Source: Flavobacteriales bacterium
Lineage (GTDB): Bacteria; Bacteroidota; Bacteroidia; Flavobacteriales_D; JAHECK01
NCBI GenBank assembly: GCA_024641785.1
Contig: JAHECK010000004.1
Coordinates: 1-55,990, forward strand
Direction of reading: 5' to 3'
DNA: 55,990 nucleotides
A program made the position numbers and the translations under genes. The notes below the pieces were generated by a model that was not told the DNA's origin, did no database searches, and saw nothing but the letters and a program-made list of their open reading frames with translations. The first letter of the stretch is position 1, and every line of letters starts with the position of its first letter. Of the stretch, positions 44,124-52,969 are shown piece after piece.

Positions 44124-46046
44124 TTATCTATTGATAAATAATTTTTTACTCAATGCATTTCCATTCACAGCTATTTCAACAAAATAAATTCCATTATTAA
44201 AACCGGAAGTATTTAATATATATTGATGTGAACCACTATATAAGTTAGCTTTAGCAAGATCTGCCACTTTTTGACCAAGTGAATTAAACACAGAAATTGT
44301 AACATGAGATTCCTCAAGCATTGTAAATTTTATTAAGGAATAATCTTGAGCCGGATTAGGCATTATATTAAATGAAGTTACATTTTGTTCGATATCATTA
44401 ACAGACATAGGTATAAATTCAGATTCATCGAATCCAATTCCCTTTACATAAGCAAAATTAGTAATCGCTAATTCCCCCGAAAAATCAGGTACACATACGT
44501 AGGGTAATTCATAGTCAAAATCATCTCCTCCCGTTATACAAACCGGAGACATCGTTGCATAAATAGCCACCGTTTCAACATCGGTATCTAGGGTAAGATT
44601 TTTTACTTCTGTCCAGGTGTTATTTGTTACATCAATACCCCTTCCAAAAATGTCTGGTAGTTCATTATCTATCTCATCAACAGAAGTTAACCAACAGAAA
44701 AATAATTTTTCTCCATCTTCACTAACAGCAGCCTGTACATGGGTATATAGATCCTGGAAACTTGCTGCATCAAGAAATAGACCGGGACCTGAATTTTCAA
44801 TCGTTCCTATGATCATATCAGACCAGGTATTATCAGCATTACTTAGTGTATAATCCACTAAATAGCCCTCATAAAAGAAGCCCGTAAGATCTTCCGCATA
44901 CTGCATCACCTCACCTAAAACATGAAGGTCTCCATTGAGATCAACCACCGCATCAAAATCTCTGAAATAAGGCAAATTATTTAAAGCCGTACCTGAATTA
45001 GAATTTGCTATATCCAGTTCAGCTTGCAAAATCCATGACGCTCCATTATCCGTTGTTTTATAAACCACTGGCCGTTCTAATTCTCCATCATACTCATTTA
45101 AACAACCTCCAATGATCATATAACCAACACTTCCATCACTACTAAACGCACTGTTTATATTTCCATTTACAATAGGGAATCCTCCCGATAACTTAAAATC
45201 GGGTACAACAGCAGTATATTCCCAATCGAGTTCTTCGCTGCTTTCATTTATACTTCCTTTCCAAAAAGCATACTGCGTTAAATTTGTAATTTGATCTCCC
45301 GTCCAATTTGTTGAAATCGCATAGAAATCATCTCCTCCAACAACTAAACTACGACCCTGATAATCGACATTATATATTCCATTATCAGAGTCATTCAATG
45401 CTTGCAGAACTTGTTCATCGGCAGGTTCGCTTCCATCCATCTTTTGAGATCCAAAAAAAGTATGTGTCCAAATGGAATAGGCTCCACCAACCGAAACACA
45501 TGGTCCCATAGCGGCATAATAAGAATCATCCATAGTTCCACCTGCAGGAGTTAATAGTGCTCCCGAAGGATAACGATATCCATAAACGATAACTTCACCG
45601 TCGGGTGTTGCAAAATGAAGTCCATCATCACTTCCTCCAGTCGAATTTGAATCGACCATCATTGGGGTCAGCAGCTCATCGATTGTCCATGTAGCACCTC
45701 CATCAGTAGAGATATCATAACGCACGACTCCAGACCCTCCCAAACTAGGGAAAATGGAGACATCTTGTCTGTGAATAAAGCTAACGGCATCGAGTGCAGG
45801 ATTATAATGAACTTGATTTTGACTTGCATCGAGAATGGTATAAATATTAGAAGCGGTTCCAATGTAGATCGTTTCATTCATTTGTGATTTATCGATCACA
45901 GATCCAGAATTCGATTCATTTATTAAATGGTTATCTGAAGCAGTAGCTTCGTTCGATCTGGGAATGAGTTGCGATTGACTTGAAGATTGCGCAAAAAGCG
46001 TTGAAGCTGATATACAGATCAGCCCAATAAGTAAACGTTTTTTCAT
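44124..46046 (-). CDS. Asp-box (BNR) propeller protein with T9SS type A sorting domain
   Basis: A 640-residue exported protein with a signal peptide (1-19, ASTLFAQ). The body looks like a sialidase/sortilin-type beta-propeller with Asp-box turns: YDISTDGGATWTID near 110 and YKTTDNGASWILQ near 330, and further propeller-like strands to about 545. The C-terminal 85 residues (MPNPAQDYSLIKFTMLEESH, VFNSLGQKVADL, SGFNNGIYFVEI, LFINR) are a T9SS type A sorting domain, so it is secreted and probably attached to lipopolysaccharide. Catalytic residues of sialidases are not evident; it may bind rather than cut. Its transcript ends at its own hairpin terminator. Confidence 0.85.
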   Translation of the reverse strand: MKKRLLIGLICISASTLFAQSSSQSQLIPRSNEATASDNHLINESNSGSVIDKSQMNETIYIGTASNIYTILDASQNQVHYNPALDAVSFIHRQDVSIFPSLGGSGVVRYDISTDGGATWTIDELLTPMMVDSNSTGGSDDGLHFATPDGEVIVYGYRYPSGALLTPAGGTMDDSYYAAMGPCVSVGGAYSIWTHTFFGSQKMDGSEPADEQVLQALNDSDNGIYNVDYQGRSLVVGGDDFYAISTNWTGDQITNLTQYAFWKGSINESSEELDWEYTAVVPDFKLSGGFPIVNGNINSAFSSDGSVGYMIIGGCLNEYDGELERPVVYKTTDNGASWILQAELDIANSNSGTALNNLPYFRDFDAVVDLNGDLHVLGEVMQYAEDLTGFFYEGYLVDYTLSNADNTWSDMIIGTIENSGPGLFLDAASFQDLYTHVQAAVSEDGEKLFFCWLTSVDEIDNELPDIFGRGIDVTNNTWTEVKNLTLDTDVETVAIYATMSPVCITGGDDFDYELPYVCVPDFSGELAITNFAYVKGIGFDESEFIPMSVNDIEQNVTSFNIMPNPAQDYSLIKFTMLEESHVTISVFNSLGQKVADLAKANLYSGSHQYILNTSGFNNGIYFVEIAVNGNALSKKLFINR

Positions 46047-46126
46047 AGTAGTTAATTAGGTTAAACAATAGTTTTTTAAATATAATAAATCCTAATTAAT
46101 TAAATTTCACTCTTTTATAAAAATAA

Positions 46127-46158
46127 AAAAGCCGTCCCGAAAATTCGGGACGGCTTTT
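46127..46158 (-). terminator. Rho-independent terminator downstream of the first PA-domain T9SS gene
   Basis: A 13-15-bp perfect stem (AAAAGCCGTCCCGAA and its complement) with a tiny A/T loop, followed on the minus strand by T residues. The A/T flanks on both sides would allow it to work in both directions. Confidence 0.88.
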
Positions 46159-46176
46159 CAATAAAATTAATGATTC

Positions 46177-47916
46177 TTATTTAGAGATCACAACATTAAA
46201 GTTACTTACATTACCATTTGCGTAACGAAGACCAAAAGTATACATCCCTTTATCAAGATTTGATACATTTACTTTAAGAATTTCACCAGTACTAACACTA
46301 ACAGATTGTGTTTCAACTAATTTTCCGCTAATATCAAATATATTAATGGTAGTTAAACCAGAAACATTTTTCAAAGGAATACTAATGAAATCATTAGCAG
46401 GATTAGGGTATGGAGTAACGTCGATCACATTACTTACTTCATTAATTGAATTAGCATTTGCATCGAAAAAATGAACGGCAATACCAGGACAAATTTCTGT
46501 TCCAAATCCATTAGTATACCATGCTGTACCTTCTGAATTTGGGAAAATTGGTTGTAAATAATGGTTCTGAGTTGTCGAATAATCCAATTTAGAAGAGTTG
46601 AATCCTGTGAAAATATCGTCACTTTCGTAAGCGATACAGAATAAATATCTTGCGTCATCATCAAGAATAATAGTTTCTTCAAAAGGAGCATAAACATTTA
46701 CCTCATCCATATCTTCACCAACATATTCATAAACTCCTGAAGTTAAAAGATCAAGATCTACTTCATCAACACCTGTAAAAGCGGCATCATCTAGATCATC
46801 AAATTGAAGTGTCCATTCATAAGCATAAACAGAAATTACTTCTCCATCTATTGCTACTCCATTAGTACTAGTAGCAGCAAATGTTATCCCTTTTACTCCA
46901 ACACGACTTGCATTTGGATCTTGGAAAGCAACACATATCTGAATTTCACCATCAGGAGTAGAAGGTCTGTAATAAGTAATATTATCAGGTCCTTCAGCTT
47001 CACTTGGAATGTTAGCGTATGAAAATAAGGAATCACTCATTGAAAATGGAGCATCAAACATATCATCACTTGGAAAATCATCCGGAGTTCCAGAACTAAC
47101 GGAATAAACTAATTCATATACACCATTACCGTAAGAAGATTGACTAAAAGAAGGTAATTCAACAAACACGCTATCACCAGAAAGAACTTCAACAGGGACA
47201 GATGATTCACTGTAAACACTATTTCCATCGAAAGTAATATCAGCTGTTAACACAACATCTGATTGATCATTAACACCAAAATTAGTTACCCATACTCCAA
47301 GGTCTGGAGCAAACTCAGAAGCATCTTGCGAAAGTAATTGAATACTTGAAGCTTGAGGTGCTCTAATAACATCACTTGGCTTAATACCTAGGTCATTATC
47401 AAAATAACCAGTTTTATTACCAATAAAAACAAATAATCCACCTGCTTCAATTTCAGGTCGTAAACTTTCACCGGCAATTCGAGTGATCATAACTACAGGG
47501 ATCGTTACTTCAGCTCCAACAGCTCCTCCTCCCATTGCAATAGGATCTTGATCAGCGTAGGTAATGATAACAACGGCAACTGCTCCAGCTTCTTGACAGG
47601 CCAGTGCCTTTGCTCCAAATTCGCAAACACCTCTATAAAGTACTGCTACTTTTCCATCAACATCACTAATTACAGGAGGCTCACATACCAATGAATCAGC
47701 AGTTGCTGATCCATCATATGCCATTGCCATCTCAGCAAGTACAGCATTTGCAGGATTCAATAAATCTGGAACACTCCAGTCGGTACTAGCACTATCAGCA
47801 TACGTCATAACGTAATTTCCTTCAAGAGGAGAGGGTGCTTGAATATAAAATACAACCTGCGCCTGAGCAAAGGTGTAGCTTAAGGCAAAAAATAATAATA
47901 GTAAATTTCTTTTCAT
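46177..47916 (-). CDS. Secreted PA-domain protein with T9SS type A sorting domain (copy 1)
   Basis: A 579-residue exported protein. The start at 47916 gives signal peptide MKRNLLLLFFALSYTFAQAQ; an earlier in-frame ATG at 47970 would add 18 residues and spoil it. Residues about 65-175 form a protease-associated (PA) domain (VAVLYRGVCEFGAKALACQ, then AGAVAVVIITY and IPVVMITRIAGESLRPEIEAG), here without any attached peptidase. The middle, about 190-490, is beta-rich and unrecognised. The last 75 residues (YPNPANDFISIPL, FDISGKLVETQ, LDKGMYTFGLRYANGNVSNF) are a T9SS type A sorting domain. It is a tandem paralogue of the next gene, about 85% identical over the N-terminal third and in the sorting domain, and clearly lower in the middle. 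Role unknown. Confidence 0.88.
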   Translation of the reverse strand: MKRNLLLLFFALSYTFAQAQVVFYIQAPSPLEGNYVMTYADSASTDWSVPDLLNPANAVLAEMAMAYDGSATADSLVCEPPVISDVDGKVAVLYRGVCEFGAKALACQEAGAVAVVIITYADQDPIAMGGGAVGAEVTIPVVMITRIAGESLRPEIEAGGLFVFIGNKTGYFDNDLGIKPSDVIRAPQASSIQLLSQDASEFAPDLGVWVTNFGVNDQSDVVLTADITFDGNSVYSESSVPVEVLSGDSVFVELPSFSQSSYGNGVYELVYSVSSGTPDDFPSDDMFDAPFSMSDSLFSYANIPSEAEGPDNITYYRPSTPDGEIQICVAFQDPNASRVGVKGITFAATSTNGVAIDGEVISVYAYEWTLQFDDLDDAAFTGVDEVDLDLLTSGVYEYVGEDMDEVNVYAPFEETIILDDDARYLFCIAYESDDIFTGFNSSKLDYSTTQNHYLQPIFPNSEGTAWYTNGFGTEICPGIAVHFFDANANSINEVSNVIDVTPYPNPANDFISIPLKNVSGLTTINIFDISGKLVETQSVSVSTGEILKVNVSNLDKGMYTFGLRYANGNVSNFNVVISK

Positions 47917-47937
47917 AGTATAAAATTTTAGTTTAAA
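47917..47937 (-). promoter_or_regulatory. Conserved leader of PA-domain gene copy 1
   Basis: These 21 bases directly before the start codon are identical to 49781-49801 before copy 2, and a shared TATATTTA-type (7/8 match) -7 element lies a little further upstream in both. The shared block is probably part of the 5' leader. Confidence 0.45.
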
Positions 47938-48000
47938 AAATTGAGTAGGTGGTAAATATAATACATTCAATGTAATTATTTTTCAAACTTTTTTAATAAA

Positions 48001-48029
48001 AAAACCGCTTCACAATGTGAAGCGGTTTT
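48001..48029 (-). terminator. Rho-independent terminator downstream of the second PA-domain T9SS gene
   Basis: AAAACCGCTTCACA and its complement form a stem of about 12-13 bp around a 3-base loop, followed on the minus strand by seven T residues. Confidence 0.88.
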
Positions 48030-48046
48030 TAATAAGTCTAATTTTC

Positions 48047-49780
48047 TTACTTAGAGATCACAACATTAAAGTTACTTACGTTACCATTTGCATAACGAAG
48101 ACCAAAAGTATAAATCCCTCTATCAAGATTTGAAACATCATATTTTACAACTTCTCCAGGAGTAACAGTAATTGATAAAGTCTCAACTAATTTTCCGCTA
48201 ACATCAAATACTTGAATGGAAGTCAAACCAGTTACATCTCTTAATGGAATTTGAATAAAATCTCTTGCTGGATTAGGATAAGGAGTAATATCGCTAGCAA
48301 CATTCACTTCATTTATTCCTACAGCATTAACATCTACCATTTTTACAGCAAGCCCTGGCACCATATCAGTACCAAATCCATTTACATACCAAGTTTGCCC
48401 ATCATAATTTGGATACATTGCTTGTAAATAAACATCCTGAGTTGCGCCATAATCCACTTTAGAAATATCATATCCAAATCTCACAACATCACTATCAAAA
48501 GCTACACAGAAAAAATAACGAACATCATCTTCTAATTCGATTTCATCTTCGAATGGAAGATAAATATTTTCTGCTGATAAGTCATCTCCAACATATTCAT
48601 AAACTGCTGATGACAATAGATCTAGATCAACATCACTAATTTCGACAAATGCAGGATCATTCAAATCTTCAAATTGAAGTGTCCATTCGTAAGCATAGAT
48701 TGAAATTACCTCACCATCTAAACCTTCTCCAAATGTAGACATAGCGAATGTCATCCCAAGTGGTGTTACTCTACTTCCATTTGCATCCTGAAATACTACA
48801 CAACTTTGATTTTCTCCAAACGATTCTCCTGCTGAAGTAAATTGTGCATTTACTGGACCGGTAGCTACATCAGGAACTTGAGCATAAGAAAATGTATTCT
48901 CACTCATCCTGAAATCAGCTAAAAATAGATTATCTGCAGGAAAATCTTCCGTGGCTGCACTTTCTGTTGTATAAGACATTTCATACATCCCTAATGGATA
49001 GTTTGCTTGACTAAAAGTTGGTAAAGCAAAATACGCACTGTCACCTGATAAAATATCCATTGGATCAGAAACCTCATTATATAAATTATCAACACCCAAA
49101 TTAATATTCGCAGTTAAAGTAACGCCTGTTTGATCATTCGATCCGAAATTAGTCACCCATGCTCCAACTTGAACATCAAATTCTGAATCATCTTGAGATA
49201 ATAATTGAATATTAGATGCGAATTGGGCACGTACAACATCATTGTTTTTTAAACCCAAATCATTTTCATAATACCCAACCTTATTACCGATAAAAACAAA
49301 GGTTCCACCAGCTTCAATTTCCGGTCTTAAATTATTACCTGCAATTCGAGTAATCATTACTACAGGGATCGTTACATCGACTCCAACAGCTCCTCCACCC
49401 ATTGCAACAGGGACTTCTCCTTCATAAGTAATAATAACAACAGCAACTGCACCTGCTTCTTGACAAGCTAAAGCCTTTGCTCCAAATTCGCATGCCCCTC
49501 TAAAAAGTACGGCTACTTTTCCATCAACATCACTAATTACAGGAGGCTCACAAATCAATGAATCAGCAGTTGCAGATCCGTCATAAGCCATCGCCATTTC
49601 GGCAAGAACAGCATTTGCTGGATCTGTTAAATCTGGAACACCCCAATCAACTCCAACATCAGCATAACTTAAAGTGTAGTTTCCTTCTAGTGGCGAAGGC
49701 GCCTGAACATAAAATACAACCTGCGCTTGCACAAATGTGTAGCTTAAGGCAAAAAATAACAATAGTAAATTTCTTTTCAT
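48047..49780 (-). CDS. Secreted PA-domain protein with T9SS type A sorting domain (copy 2)
   Basis: A 577-residue tandem paralogue of copy 1, same layout: signal peptide (MKRNLLLLFFALSYTFVQAQ), PA domain (about 65-175, VAVLFRGACEFGAKALACQ, VVIITYEGEVPVAMGGGAV, VMITRIAGNNLRPEIEAG), beta-rich middle with acidic patches (AFVEISDVDLDLLSSAVYEY), and T9SS type A domain (YPNPARDFIQIPL, VFDVSGKLVET, GIYTFGLRYANGNVSNF). The N-terminal third and the C-terminal end match copy 1 closely even at the DNA level, whereas residues about 200-480 differ much more. Each copy has its own leader and terminator, so they can be expressed separately. Function unknown. Confidence 0.88.
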   Translation of the reverse strand: MKRNLLLLFFALSYTFVQAQVVFYVQAPSPLEGNYTLSYADVGVDWGVPDLTDPANAVLAEMAMAYDGSATADSLICEPPVISDVDGKVAVLFRGACEFGAKALACQEAGAVAVVIITYEGEVPVAMGGGAVGVDVTIPVVMITRIAGNNLRPEIEAGGTFVFIGNKVGYYENDLGLKNNDVVRAQFASNIQLLSQDDSEFDVQVGAWVTNFGSNDQTGVTLTANINLGVDNLYNEVSDPMDILSGDSAYFALPTFSQANYPLGMYEMSYTTESAATEDFPADNLFLADFRMSENTFSYAQVPDVATGPVNAQFTSAGESFGENQSCVVFQDANGSRVTPLGMTFAMSTFGEGLDGEVISIYAYEWTLQFEDLNDPAFVEISDVDLDLLSSAVYEYVGDDLSAENIYLPFEDEIELEDDVRYFFCVAFDSDVVRFGYDISKVDYGATQDVYLQAMYPNYDGQTWYVNGFGTDMVPGLAVKMVDVNAVGINEVNVASDITPYPNPARDFIQIPLRDVTGLTSIQVFDVSGKLVETLSITVTPGEVVKYDVSNLDRGIYTFGLRYANGNVSNFNVVISK

Positions 49781-49801
49781 AGTATAAAATTTTAGTTTAA
49801 A
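49781..49801 (-). promoter_or_regulatory. Conserved leader of PA-domain gene copy 2
   Basis: The 21-base block adjoining the start codon, identical to 47917-47937, preceded by a TATATTTA -7-like element on the minus strand (7/8 match). Confidence 0.45.
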
Positions 49802-49915
49802 TATTAGTGTAATGTATAAATATAATGAAATGAATCCCTATCCCATAATATTATACTAACATTTTTTAAAATTATAAGAGGCAAAAGCAAAGGTAGTTCT
49901 GACCAACTAGTGAAG

Positions 49916-50578
49916 CTATATATCAATAGAATATGAAATTCCTAGAATAAAATTCTGAGCAGGAGCAACTGCATTTAATTGTTGCTGATAACGATAATAA
50001 GCGCTAATACTTTGCTTCTTAGAAATGGAATAATCTAAGCCTGCATCTATTCGCTGCTGTGAAAATCTACGGTCCTGATAATTAGTTCTATAATACAATT
50101 CATAAGCTAAATATGGATCTAGAGGAAATTTACGAGTTCGGTATTTCACCTTGATCTTATTTCTAAAATTTGCAGGCAGCTCTTTGATCTCCCCATTAAA
50201 ATTATAATCATAACGTATTCGATATTGAAAACGAAAGCGGTCTGCTTCAAACTCAAATTTTGCATAAGCAAATAATCGATTTACTAATGCTTGATCATAC
50301 CAACCACTTAATCGGTAGCCCCCTGAAAAAACCAAAAATTTTAAAGGGTCGGTCTGCGCTTGAACTTCAATATAATTTTCATTAATATCAGCCAAATTGT
50401 TCTCCCTTCGATAGGCAGCTTCAAACAAAAGGTCAAACTTCTTATTTACCTTATATTTAAATCCTGCATCAAGCCACAATTGAAAGTCTTTTTGCCCTAT
50501 CGGACTTGATCCCATTTCTTGCGCAAAGAAAGATGACGAAAATAGAATTAAGATAAAAAGAAGTAGGTATTTTTTCAT
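49916..50578 (-). CDS. DUF2490-like outer-membrane beta-barrel protein
   Basis: A 220-residue protein. The frame opens at a TTG (50596), but the ATG at 50578 gives the good signal peptide MKKYLLLFILILFSSSFFAQ and is preferred. The mature protein has the DUF2490 form: DFQLWLDAGFKYKVNKKFDL, EAAYRRENNLADINENYIEV, then repeated strands such as FRFQYRIRYDYNFNG and LAYELYYRTNYQD, ending in the aromatic-rich strand FILGISYSIDI. It lies 11 bases after the small lipoprotein gene, the third of a three-gene unit starting with an acyl-CoA synthetase. The family's function is not established. Confidence 0.85.
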   Translation of the reverse strand: MKKYLLLFILILFSSSFFAQEMGSSPIGQKDFQLWLDAGFKYKVNKKFDLLFEAAYRRENNLADINENYIEVQAQTDPLKFLVFSGGYRLSGWYDQALVNRLFAYAKFEFEADRFRFQYRIRYDYNFNGEIKELPANFRNKIKVKYRTRKFPLDPYLAYELYYRTNYQDRRFSQQRIDAGLDYSISKKQSISAYYRYQQQLNAVAPAQNFILGISYSIDI

Positions 50579-50589
50579 TTTTCTAGTGC

Positions 50590-50991
50590 TTACCAATTCT
50601 CAATTACAAGATCTTCGAGAACTGCACTGTCCCCATTTTTTGAAATATTTACTTCCATTATCACCGTCTTAACACCTGAATCACATGGATCGATCGGACT
50701 GCATTCGGTATAGGTATAAACAGTATATTTTCCTGCATATAAATATGAGAATTTATACTTACCATCCGGATCTGTTTTTACTTCATCTCCATAAAAATCC
50801 TCATCTCCAAATACAATATAAACACGCTGTTCGGGCTTATAATATTCGCTCTGAAACTGACCGGAGTTATTATAATCTTTTTCTAATACATAGCCATAAA
50901 TAGTGCTTTTCCCACCATATCCTTCTTGCTTGGTACATGCACTTAGAATTACAAACAACATTAATAAAATGCTGAATTTTTTGATGATCAT
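50590..50991 (-). CDS. Small lipoprotein with carboxypeptidase-regulatory-like (transthyretin-type) fold
   Basis: A 133-residue lipoprotein. Two upstream in-frame ATGs (51018, 51006) lie inside the preceding gene; the ATG at 50991, directly after that gene's stop and preceded by GAGGAAT, gives signal peptide MIIKKFSILLMLFVILSAC with lipobox Cys. The mature domain (STIYGYVLEKD, then KTDPDGKYKFSYLYAGKYTV) has the DG-x-Y-x-F and G-x-Y-x-V pattern of beta-sandwich CarboxypepD_reg-like domains. It is preceded by the acyl-CoA synthetase gene and followed by the DUF2490 barrel. Function unknown; the pairing with an outer-membrane barrel suggests an envelope assembly. Confidence 0.8.
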   Translation of the reverse strand: MIIKKFSILLMLFVILSACTKQEGYGGKSTIYGYVLEKDYNNSGQFQSEYYKPEQRVYIVFGDEDFYGDEVKTDPDGKYKFSYLYAGKYTVYTYTECSPIDPCDSGVKTVIMEVNISKNGDSAVLEDLVIENW

Positions 50992-50992
50992 T

Positions 50993-52774
50993 TTATTCCT
51001 CTCCATTATTTTCTTCATAAATTTTACTTACTAGTGTAGCGTATTTTTCTAAGATCGCTTTTCTTTTTAATTTTAAAGTTGGAGTTAATTCTCCTCCGCC
51101 TATTGTAAAGGGGGCACTTACAAATTCATACTTTTTTATTTGTTCCCATTGTCCGAATCCTTCATTATAATGAGCGATTATCTTTTCCATTTTTTTTATA
51201 AGAAGTTCATCCATTAATACCTCTTTATCTCCCGGATACGGCTTTTGTTTATGGGAATAGTATTCTTTTATATGTGAGAAATCAGGAACGATTAATGCAG
51301 CTGGATGCTTTCTATTCTCTCCTATGACCATGATCTGCTCTATAAATGTAGATGCCTTAAAGGTGTTTTCCATCAATTGCGGTGCTACATATTTACCCCC
51401 TGAGGTTTTGAACATTTCCTTCTTCCTATCGGTGATCTTTAAAAAGCCTTCAGAATCAATTTCTCCTATATCTCCGGTATGAAACCATCCGTCATCCGAA
51501 AGCACTTCCTTGGTTTTCTCTTCATTTTTAAAATAGCCCATCATCACATTCGGACCTTTACATAATACTTCTCCGTCCTCAGCTATTTTTATTTGCACTT
51601 TATCAATGGCCTTTCCAACGGTTCCAATTTTAAAATACCGATCCGCCATCATATTAACAGTAATCACAGGCGAGGTTTCAGTAAGCCCATAACCTTCCAT
51701 TACCGGCACTTGCGCTGCGTTATATATTCTCGCAAGTCGTGGTTGCAATGCCGCACTTCCGGAAGCAACTACTTTTACATTTCCTCCTAAAGCTTCTCTC
51801 CATTTACTAAAAATGAGTTTATTGGCGATCTTTAATTTAAATTCATACCATGCTCCATTCGCCTGATAAGGTTCATATTTTTTCGCCAGTTCTAGTGCCC
51901 AGAAAAACAATCCTCTTTTAATGCCTTTTAACTCGCTTCCTTTTAAAACGATCTTATCATAGATCTTTTCGAGTAAACGAGGAACTGCTGAAAATCCATT
52001 AGGCTTAACCTCTTTTAAATTATCACTGATAGTATCAATAGACTCAGCATAATAAATTGAGACCCCAACATATACGTACAGATACGTTAAAATTCGCTCG
52101 TAAACATGGCATAATGGGAGAAAACTTAAAGCCTTATTACCCGCATCTAGGGGTAATCTCTTTTGACTTGCGAGTACATTACTCACTAAATTATTATGAG
52201 AAAGCATCACTCCTTTTGGAACTCCTGTGGTCCCTGAAGTATAGATCAGCGTAGCTAAATCCTCATTTTTCACATCATTCTTAATCATTTCGACCTTCTC
52301 TTGATACTCTACGTCTCCTAATTCCATCAGGTCCGTCCATCTTCTCACCCCTTCTATTTGATCAAAAGAAAAAATCTCCTGAAGCGATTCAACCTTATCG
52401 AAGATGGCATTTACTTTATCATAAATCTCTTTATCTGATACAAAACAAAATTTTATCTCTGCATTATTAAAGATATACTCATACTCTGAAGAGGAGATGG
52501 TTGGATAGATCGGAACATTTACCGCTCCGATTTGAAGAACCCCCAGATCTACGATATTCCATTCCGGACGATTATTGGAAACTAATCCTATTTTGTCACC
52601 CGGTTGAACACCTAAAGATAAAAGTGCTCTACTCAATTTATTACCCAAACTGATATATTCTTCTGTCGAATACTTTATCCATTCGCCTTTTACTTTTCCA
52701 GCTAAAGAAACATCAAGAGGATAATGTTCTTTTTGATAATGAATAAAATCAAATAATCGTGAAATCTTTTCCAT
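50993..52774 (-). CDS. Long-chain acyl-CoA synthetase (AMP-forming)
   Basis: A 593-residue enzyme of the ANL superfamily that activates fatty acids with ATP and CoA. The phosphate loop LIYTSGTTGVPKGVMLSH (about 175-192), the YGLTETSPVITVN motif near 360, the WFHTGDIGEIDSEGFLKITD segment near 430-449 and DRKKEMFKTSGGKYVAPQLM near 449-468, with the terminal catalytic Lys of the family near KLKRKAILEKY, are all present. It is a FadD/FACL-type protein with a family-typical length. Its stop is one base before the start of the small lipoprotein gene, so it shares an operon with two envelope proteins. Confidence 0.93.
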   Translation of the reverse strand: MEKISRLFDFIHYQKEHYPLDVSLAGKVKGEWIKYSTEEYISLGNKLSRALLSLGVQPGDKIGLVSNNRPEWNIVDLGVLQIGAVNVPIYPTISSSEYEYIFNNAEIKFCFVSDKEIYDKVNAIFDKVESLQEIFSFDQIEGVRRWTDLMELGDVEYQEKVEMIKNDVKNEDLATLIYTSGTTGVPKGVMLSHNNLVSNVLASQKRLPLDAGNKALSFLPLCHVYERILTYLYVYVGVSIYYAESIDTISDNLKEVKPNGFSAVPRLLEKIYDKIVLKGSELKGIKRGLFFWALELAKKYEPYQANGAWYEFKLKIANKLIFSKWREALGGNVKVVASGSAALQPRLARIYNAAQVPVMEGYGLTETSPVITVNMMADRYFKIGTVGKAIDKVQIKIAEDGEVLCKGPNVMMGYFKNEEKTKEVLSDDGWFHTGDIGEIDSEGFLKITDRKKEMFKTSGGKYVAPQLMENTFKASTFIEQIMVIGENRKHPAALIVPDFSHIKEYYSHKQKPYPGDKEVLMDELLIKKMEKIIAHYNEGFGQWEQIKKYEFVSAPFTIGGGELTPTLKLKRKAILEKYATLVSKIYEENNGEE

Positions 52775-52845
52775 GGAATAAAAATGTGTTTTAATGCATT
52801 AAATATAAGTTTTTAGCGCAAATCAAAATCTAAAAAAGCACAAAA

Positions 52846-52893
52846 CTCAAAATACAAAATCCTAAAAGCTCAAAATACAAAACTCAAAATAAG
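52846..52893. repeat. Short direct repeat CTCAAAATACAAAA
   Basis: CTCAAAATACAAAA occurs at 52846-52859 and 52869-52882, followed by a partial third copy CTCAAAATAAG at 52883-52893. It lies in the 195-base gap between the acyl-CoA synthetase and amidohydrolase genes. Period is 23 then 14 bases. Confidence 0.7.
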
Positions 52894-52969
52894 CATAAAT
52901 TTTAGTATTTGAACATTTGAATTTATCCTCCTTCGTTGCATTATGGCGGACTGGATTAGAGATTCAGAT

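Noticed and set aside
47917-47970. Upstream ATG that adds 18 residues to PA-domain copy 1
   Set aside because: The paralogue starts exactly at the MKRNLLLL position, and the extra residues would run through the conserved leader and spoil the signal peptide.
50992-51018. Earlier ATG starts for the small lipoprotein
   Set aside because: They lie within the acyl-CoA synthetase gene; the ATG at 50991 just after its stop gives a textbook lipoprotein signal peptide.
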